A DNA stretch of 64,000 nt from Lepidodermella squamata. Taxonomy: Eukaryota > Gastrotricha. This document shows positions 57,625-64,000 of the stretch, in pieces. The first letter of the stretch is position 1, and each line of letters starts with the position of its first letter. The stretch lies in NCBI GenBank assembly GCA_047495785.1, contig JBLDXI010000013.1:496001-560000 (forward strand), read 5' to 3'. A program made the position numbers and the translations under genes. The notes below the pieces were generated by a model. That model was not told where the DNA came from. It ran no database searches and was given only the letters and a program-made list of their open reading frames with translations.

Positions 57625-60534
57625 ATGAGTGTTATCTACGATTGCGGCGGTCTATTAACTTCGTTCGATCAATGCGGTCGCGATCGAGATTTAATCGTTG
57701 CTGGCGGCCATGCCGTTATGTGCATTGTAAGATACGAGGGAGGAGTCGTGACTTCGAAGCATCACTTGCGCCACGCTAGGAAGTTGGACCACTCGGTGGC
57801 TCAGCTAGCATGGAACCATTGCTTACACGATGATGTGATTGGCATGGCATCTCCGAGTGGTAAATTATTCGAACTGAAGATCGCCGCAGATGGGCAAGTT
57901 TTTCGGCGTGCTTTCGTTGACCCTGAGCATCTGCAAGGAGCTGCAAGTGGGTTGAACAAGCGCCAAATCAGCCGGGTTCGATTTCATCCATCGGAGCCCC
58001 TTATTTTCTCGAGTAGTCACGATGGTCAGGTGCGTGGCTTTGACTTGCGGGCGGATTCAAGTCTTGTAACTCGACTTCCTTATCACAAACCGTCTGACAA
58101 TAATTTACCGAAATGTTACGATTTTCAATTCGAGAGGTCCTTGGGAAATTATATTTACGCTATTTATGATAACGGCTCAGTCATCGTGTGGGACTGGCGG
58201 CATCATCAGGCGCCTACTGAAACATATAATTTGGCGCCTGGTCAACCTTTATTTTCTATTGATCTTCATCCTACACGTAAAAAATTTGCAGCCGTCAGCT
58301 CCCGTGATATGTCAATGTAAGGATGTCATAATAAAGCTTAATTTAGCTTTAAACTATATTTTTATCCAGACATCTGTATTCCTTCGAAAATAAGGAAAGT
58401 GCCCTGAACATGCGCGTTTCAAATGTCACGCACCGCCTTGAATGGCGACCAAATCGCCCTGAACAATTTGCAACGTGCTCGGTTACTCCTGATCAACTCG
58501 TCTATGTATGGGACGCACGCCGCCCTTATGTACCTTTTGCTACTTTCGACGGTCATCACAAACTCGTTGACTTGCAATGGCGACGAGGAGACGAGCACAC
58601 CTTAATAGCAGCTGACAATTACGAACCCACTGCAGATGAGAAGCATGGTTATTTGATTTGGCATCGGTTCGGCACTGGCGATACTGCTGTATCTAACTCG
58701 TCAAATTCACTTTCTTATACCGCTATGACAAATCGCCCATCAGAGACATTTAGACCATCGGTGCTGTCTCTTGCAAGCCAGGGTGATATTGTGACAGTCC
58801 AATCAAACAATCGGGATCATTTGAAGCAAAGTAATTGGCATAAGGAGAGCTTGCAACAGGTCAGCAATTTAACTTGATAGTTTTTATCATTTGAACTACT
58901 GATTCCGATACTAGCCACTTCAAACTCCGACGATCGCAACAACAACCAATCATCTCACAAGGGGTACTTCACGTTTCACGATGAGTAGGGCTCTAACTCA
59001 AATGTCATCGAACCCTGCGCCAGAAACAGCTAATCCTAATGGATTATTAAAGCCTTTGGAAATATTTTTGAATCCAATATCGACAATCACCCGTTTCGCA
59101 TGTCCTGATGCTGTCAAGAATATAAATGCAGTGAAAACGATGGCTCGAGACTACCGTCTTACGGGTGCTCCTGTATCTCAACTTTGCGCTCACAATGCTA
59201 GGGTTGCGATGGGTTGCGATAGACAAGATGTAGCTCGTGCCTGGGAGTTGATTGGGGCAACTTTAGGTTCGGTATGTCCATCTCAGATTTGCATTGTCCC
59301 GGCAGGTTTTCGTGCTCAGTCCGAAAAATCCGAGTCCCCAGATCCTCAAGCGATGATGAACGGTGGAAGCGCCACAAACAGCACTGTCAAATCGTCGTTC
59401 GGTGGGAAAGGTGACCAGTTGATGGCGATCGCATCTTCGAACTCAGGTCATCAAGCCAATCACAATCGAGGAATCGGTCGCTCTGTCTCGCAAACGGCTG
59501 GAGAACAGGAACCTAGCCACAGCGCTGGATGGCATGGAGGTGGTACCACGACTGACTCGGATGCAGAGGGTGGGGCTGGTTTCGATTTAGAAATGCTAGT
59601 TACGACTTCAGAAGGTGCCCATCTTGATCATATTATGGCTGATGATGATGCTCACCATATGGTTATTCCAGCCGAGCTTGGCCCATCAATGGCGCACCAT
59701 TCACAGCGTAGATTGATGGAAACTTTGCAACACCAGGGCGAATTCTACGTTGGTTCGGCCTCTATGATCGAGAAGCGGCGGAGGTCCGTCGACAGTAAGG
59801 TCAACTTGAGATTAGCTAACAACCCTACTTCAACCGTAGCAAGTGTAGGTGACAACAATTCGGCAGCGGCTAAAAATGCTGGAAAACCTGCCGTGCGTTT
59901 AGAAGATTACGTGCTTAGCATTGCGCCCGACTCTGAAATGGGCATTTTTGCTGTCAGGGCTTTTGAGTGGGGTTCCGTGATTGTTGATTTGATCGAGTCT
60001 TTTGCCAATGCTAATGATGCTCAAAATGCTGTTGCGATGCTTGTCGTTGCTAGCCCGCTTTTGCCCAGTGGCTGCCAGGCGTCGATTCCGCCTGAAACGC
60101 AGCGCTTTTGGTTTCACGAGTACGTGAACCTTCTATCGCGGCTGCAGCTTGCTTGCCCGCTCGGCAAGTTGTTGAATTCAGTCGCTAATGCAACGTCGCC
60201 CTCGTTGCAACCACTAGCAGGAGTTGCTCAGGAATTGGGCCTGGTCGAGACGACCTACTCGCCGCTGTGCCACGGCTGTGGCGACCGGGTGCTGACGATC
60301 ACATCCGGCAACACTGGGCCGGTTTGTAAACGCTGTAAAAAACTGCCGGCGATTTGCACGGTTTGCTCACGGCCGGTACGTGGGCTCTACGCGTGGTGTC
60401 GCGTTTGCCTGCACGGCGGTCACATGGTGCATTTTAAAGAATGGTTCAGGAAGGGCGGTAATAACAGCGCTTTGAAGGCCAAGTGTCCAGCTGGCGGTTG
60501 TGATCATTATTGTGACCTCGCCCTGCCTCTGTAA
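57625..60534 (+). CDS. WDR24: GATOR2 complex subunit WDR24
   Basis: WDR24 is a GATOR2 subunit that activates mTORC1 by antagonising GATOR1 at lysosomes; its C-terminal RING is linked to E3 activity. Three exons, 57625-58316, 58370-58859 and 58915-60534, give 933 residues (790 in human). WD repeats fill the N-terminal third (RVRFHPSEPLIFSSSHDGQV, VYVWDARRPY). A long variable linker holds His- and Ser-rich stretches. The C-terminus has paired zinc fingers (CHGCGD, CKRCKKLPAICTVCSRPVRG, CRVCLHGGHMVHFKEW, CPAGGCDHYC), the WDR24/MIOS type; the WD part and linker favour WDR24. The start follows an acceptor-like TTTATGTTTAG and a short upstream frame. AATAAA lies near 60563. Confidence 0.93.
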
Positions 60535-60713
60535 TACCGGGTGCCGACTACACGGTTGCGAAAATAAAATTATTTTACGTCTTTCTCAGCCAAGTCAATT
60601 CAAGATTACGAATCAATTATCATATTATTTGTCTTTTGATTATAAAACATCAGTTGATTCATCTCAAATATTCTTGCCGATAGGGATTTTTATTATTTTT
60701 TCTTGTTGGCGGA

Positions 60714-62085
60714 ATGGATTACTCTCGCGAGGCTCTGGCTAATGACGAGCATAATCCCTTCTCCTACAAAAATTTCCTCAATCGTTACGGGACCACGCGT
60801 GACGGATTACCGCCTGCTCCACCTCCTCCACCGTCGCAGCTCGGGCCCGGTCGTCCGGCTGCGAACGGAAACGGCAATGGAGGCTATCGGCCTCCGCAGC
60901 CTTTACAAAACCGCCTGCACATGCCACCTCAGCAGCAAAATCGAAGTGGCGTTGTGCCACCAGTTCGACTTCAACAGCGAATGCCGTCAAATGGTAGTAA
61001 AGCTCATGAAGTACGTGATATATTCGCTGACAGTGGGGATGACGGCAGTGGAGAGGACGATTTCAACCACAATCAACCGGCTGCTAATTACCTTCAGCAC
61101 GAATGGCTCAACGGAGGTCATGACAAGGCTGGTGAGGATTGGCGGCACATCGGTAATAATGGCTCATCGCCTCCATCTGTGATTCCTCCCAGCGGGTCTG
61201 GCCTATATCTACCGTCTGAGATTTCTTCCCCGGCTGGCTTCGAACATTTGGGGCGGTTAGACGGCGGCCATCAGCAACACATGGCTGTTCGGCGCAATAG
61301 CAGTGAACGGTCGCTATCCAACCGGTTACAGGGCGACGACGGCATTCCAGCTCCGGTTGACTTCGCTAGTGGTACTACGCGTCTCGACGATCGTATGTAC
61401 ATCAATAAACTTCGAAAAGAGGTCGCGATTTACAAGCGAAAACTTGAGGAAGTCGAGCAGTACGCCGACCATACGGCTTCAGAGTAAGCTTCGTTCTATT
61501 TTTCACTCACTAATTAGTAGCCAGTTAGAAGGCTGGGGACATTAGCTCGATAACAGTAGCGTGTGATGCACCATATAAGCTCATCATTTTAATATTTACA
61601 GGCTACAACGCTGCACCGCGGAGCTTGATGCAATGAGATTGAGGGAGAGAAACGAGACTGAAGCCATGGAAAAGGTGATGCAGCATGTTGAAGCGAACTT
61701 GCAATCGACAACTCGGCGCGCACTTGATGCAGAATCAGCGCTAGGTGCGATGATCGAAGAAAACAGGGCTCTGAAAGAACACATCGCTGAATTGACGGCT
61801 GAAAACGATTCACTCCGAGCACGAGCAACCAACGACGTTCGGCGACTGCCGGCTTTCGAGCGGGCTCAGAATCTGGCTAAATTCCTTCAAGCTTCTTGCC
61901 AATCAGCTAATTTGATGCTGCGAGATATGATAGATGGGGTCGAGCAGATCCACTTGGCGTCGGTCGCTCTCGAGTCTATTGGGACCATCGAAGAAGCGCA
62001 TCCGACAACATCCCACTCCGCCGACAGCGTCAACAGCAATAGCAAGCAGCAATTGTCAACCAACGCGAATAAGAGCGAGTTTTAG
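60714..62085 (+). CDS. ENTR1: ENTR1-like (SDCCAG3) endosomal trafficking protein
   Basis: Two exons, 60714-61483 and 61602-62085 (118-nt intron), give 417 residues. An N-terminal NPFSYKNFL motif matches the NPFSFKEFL box of ENTR1. A proline- and asparagine-rich low-complexity region follows (PPAPPPPPSQ, PPQQQN). Then comes a coiled coil from about residue 230 to 340, and a C-terminal helical domain (QNLAKFLQASCQSANLMLRD) like the ENTR1 end. In vertebrates ENTR1 works in endosome-to-membrane recycling, cytokinesis and cilium regulation. Low complexity makes the assignment moderate. It begins 179 nt after WDR24. Confidence 0.62.
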
Positions 62086-63185
62086 GGCATGAAATTCGAG
62101 GCAAATTAAATACTGCTGTGATTCGGTGTCTTATCGTGTAAATACCGATGGAAATTTGTATTCCACCGACTTTCGTTCTTTAATGAGAATTTTATTATTT
62201 TTTCAACTGATATGCTTGATCAACCTTGTTATGCAGCGTGTATCGCACCCGTGTCTTTGTTGAGCTGTAAAATTATGTACAATCAATCAACACCGATTGA
62301 GCCACCTCCTCTCAACGATTTTTTACTCTGCTGATGAAGCCGTAAATACGTAATGATTTCTGTCAACTTGGAGTTGAATTTTAGTTACAATTAACTTGAT
62401 TTTCCCTACTCCTGAATCGAGCATCCTGATGTGAAATTACCAGCCTGCTTTATGTGCTACGAACTGTGGGCACCACAGATGTCTTATTAGCTCAAACAGA
62501 TCGAGTTTTCTATTGCAACATCCTTCCATTCCCATGATAGACAACATTATTGTCTAAGGTAATTTTTGTGAGTCATAATTTCGATCTTTGTTCGATCCCT
62601 GCGAAGAAGTTGCCCAATGAATAATTTAACAGAATTCTATTTCTTCTACTTTTGCTCTCTACTGTGTCTGGTGAGCGTCTCCATAGCTGCCTCCGTCATA
62701 AATTGATTTCTTTTCGAATCGTTATGAGTTTGACACAAGAGGCAGTAAAAAACCATCAGGTAGCGTATCGTCTTGAAGTAGCAAAAAGAATGCGGCAAAA
62801 AGTTGGTTGTTCGTATTATTACTATGATTATGATTATCGCCCAAGCATGCGTGATCTTTAGTGCAAATCGTTTTTTTTGTCAAAGTTAAACCCAAACAAC
62901 GTGGAAACTGTCTTCCCTCATAAAACTGCGAGTATTATACATACGTCTTTGTTTACGCGCCTTTTTTAAGATCTCTTGGGATGTCAGCGGCATGTTCTGG
63001 ATAAATCAAATACCTAAGTTGTTGAAATTTTATTGCTGCCTCGGTATATCATGTTATTTAGCAGAGAAAGCCACATTTTGATCACTTTTGTACCAGCGTT
63101 GTGTGTTTTCATTGTTTATGAGAAAGTTTAAAAAGTTGAGCATTTTTACTGACCTTTTCACTTTATTCAAATATTTAGGGTTTTA
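62086..63185. other. 3' UTR of the ENTR1-like gene and kinase upstream region
   Basis: No supported gene. An open frame at 62652-62861 has no family resemblance. A stretch near 62586-62600 (GTTCGATCC) resembles a tRNA B box but no cloverleaf forms around it. CAAATATTTAG at about 63168-63178 directly before the kinase start resembles a splice or trans-splice acceptor. Confidence 0.5.
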
Positions 63186-64000
63186 ATGGGGTGTTGCCAA
63201 TCCGCCCCGCAGATCGAACGCGAGCCAGAAGAGAAGGATAAATCAAAACCAATCGAGCTACCTGCAACGAATGGCAAGCCTAAAGATTTATTCTCTGTCT
63301 CGGCGTCTTCCGCCCTGAACCCCAAGCTGCCCCCAGTTGTTAAACCAGTGGCTAATGGAAAATCTAAGTCTAGTCAGGCGAAAAAACGGAAAAATGGGCG
63401 GGTTCACGATGCGGAATATATGGAAATGGGCATGCGAGGTATGGTCCAGTATCAAGATAAACAAGGCTATGTTGCTATTTTCGACACTCGAGTCCTTCAA
63501 AAGTATTACGTGAAAGGTCTGATTGGACAAGGCCGCTGTTCCGACATCTTCCGAGCTGAGCACAAAGCGTCGAAGCAGCCTTTTGCCATCAAGGCGATCG
63601 ACAAACTTCGCGCCCTCGATTCTTGCGATGTGGAACTAGCAGTTCTGCGTCGAGTTTCTCATCCTAATATTTTAGAATTGGTCGAAGTTTTCGACTGCCC
63701 AGATCGTGTTTTCTTTGTGATTGAGCTGGCGACAGGTGGAGATTTACTCGACCGAATGAGTGAGAGAGGCCAATTCAGCGAACTAGAAGCGTGCACCATT
63801 GTAAAATCGATTCTCGAAGGGTTGAAATACCTCCATTCGCTCGCGATAGCCCACTGCGATCTCAGGCCTGAGAACATCTTGTTCTACCATCCCGGTAAAG
63901 ATTCACGTGCTATGATAACCGACTTCGGCCAAGCTGTGGAATGCCGCGATCTTGAGGGTGTCGTGTTAACTGCTCCCCTTCACAACGCCTCGCCAGAATA
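63186..64000 (+). CDS. PSKH1: PSKH-type serine/threonine kinase, N-terminal part (cut by window end)
   Basis: The open frame runs from the ATG at 63186 to the window edge (271 codons) with no intron yet. MGCCQS is a dual myristoylation/palmitoylation signal as in PSKH1 (MGCG), so membrane or Golgi attachment is expected. The kinase domain starts at FDTRVLQKYYVKGLIGQG, matching PSKH1. The glycine loop is GQGRCSDIF, and the ATP-anchoring lysine is in FAIKAID. The hinge region ELATGGDLLDRM is also PSKH-like. The catalytic loop reads HCDLRPEN instead of HRDLKPEN and the magnesium loop is DFGQ. The expected CGTPEY activation segment reads HNASPE. Catalytic aspartates remain, but activity may be altered or lost. 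Confidence 0.82.
   Translation, partial: MGCCQSAPQIEREPEEKDKSKPIELPATNGKPKDLFSVSASSALNPKLPPVVKPVANGKSKSSQAKKRKNGRVHDAEYMEMGMRGMVQYQDKQGYVAIFDTRVLQKYYVKGLIGQGRCSDIFRAEHKASKQPFAIKAIDKLRALDSCDVELAVLRRVSHPNILELVEVFDCPDRVFFVIELATGGDLLDRMSERGQFSELEACTIVKSILEGLKYLHSLAIAHCDLRPENILFYHPGKDSRAMITDFGQAVECRDLEGVVLTAPLHNASPE

Noticed and set aside
62580-62610. tRNA B-box-like GTTCGATCC
   Set aside because: No matching A box, acceptor stem or anticodon arm could be drawn around it.
1-64000. Mobile elements, CRISPR arrays or bacterial contamination
   Set aside because: I saw no transposase or reverse-transcriptase motifs, no long terminal or inverted repeats, no spaced direct-repeat arrays, and every recognised gene is intron-bearing or metazoan in type.

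Overview
The window is nuclear DNA of a small, compact-genome invertebrate animal. Genes are split by many short GT-AG introns, mostly about 48-60 nt. Genes lie 150-300 nt apart in several places. The proteins are clearly metazoan: a Gs-alpha, class A and adhesion GPCRs, CUB/LDLa receptor, RhoGAP, GATOR2 and COP9 subunits. Three genes for motile cilia or flagella (ROPN1L, LRRC9, CCDC113) show that the animal keeps motile axonemes, which argues against nematodes and most arthropods. Many start codons sit just downstream of a pyrimidine-rich stretch ending in AG, and one pair of genes is only 36 nt apart. Both fit 5'-UTR introns or spliced-leader trans-splicing with operons. I cannot name the species; flatworms, rotifers, tardigrades and miniaturised annelids are possible.

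Layout. 1-4407: Gs-alpha gene with one 1.6-kb intron. 4408-8703: gene-poor, AT-rich, microsatellites. 8704-13074: two single-pass membrane proteins (CUB+LDLa; a novel protein with paired FCFET cysteine motifs). 14053-16056: class A GPCR. 16325-23290 (minus): RhoGAP, unknown protein, TEX264-like, GINS2, closely spaced in one orientation. 24519-25862 (plus): ROPN1L and LSM6. 26070-33149 (minus): LRRC9, assembled from 17 exons. 34699-36222: CCDC113. 36664-44918 (minus): a 2542-residue adhesion GPCR with six LamG/pentraxin-like repeats. 45758-46714 (minus): NDUFV2. 48886-50292: unassigned coiled-coil protein with a likely GC-AG intron. 50439-53047 (minus): FCP1 phosphatase directly downstream of a UPF0598 gene. 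53170-55320 (minus): RBM12-like. 56147-62085 (plus): a small novel TATA-driven gene, COPS8, WDR24 and an ENTR1-like gene. 63186-end: N-terminal part of a PSKH-type kinase with altered catalytic motifs.

How the genes relate. There is a loose ciliary neighbourhood (ROPN1L, LRRC9 and CCDC113 within 12 kb, the last two divergent) and several tight same-strand runs of otherwise housekeeping genes that look like candidate operons. Exon boundaries were placed by hand from GT/AG signals, reading-frame continuity and remembered family alignments. All multi-exon CDS models listed here sum to a multiple of three. I saw no rRNA, tRNA, CRISPR or intact transposon.
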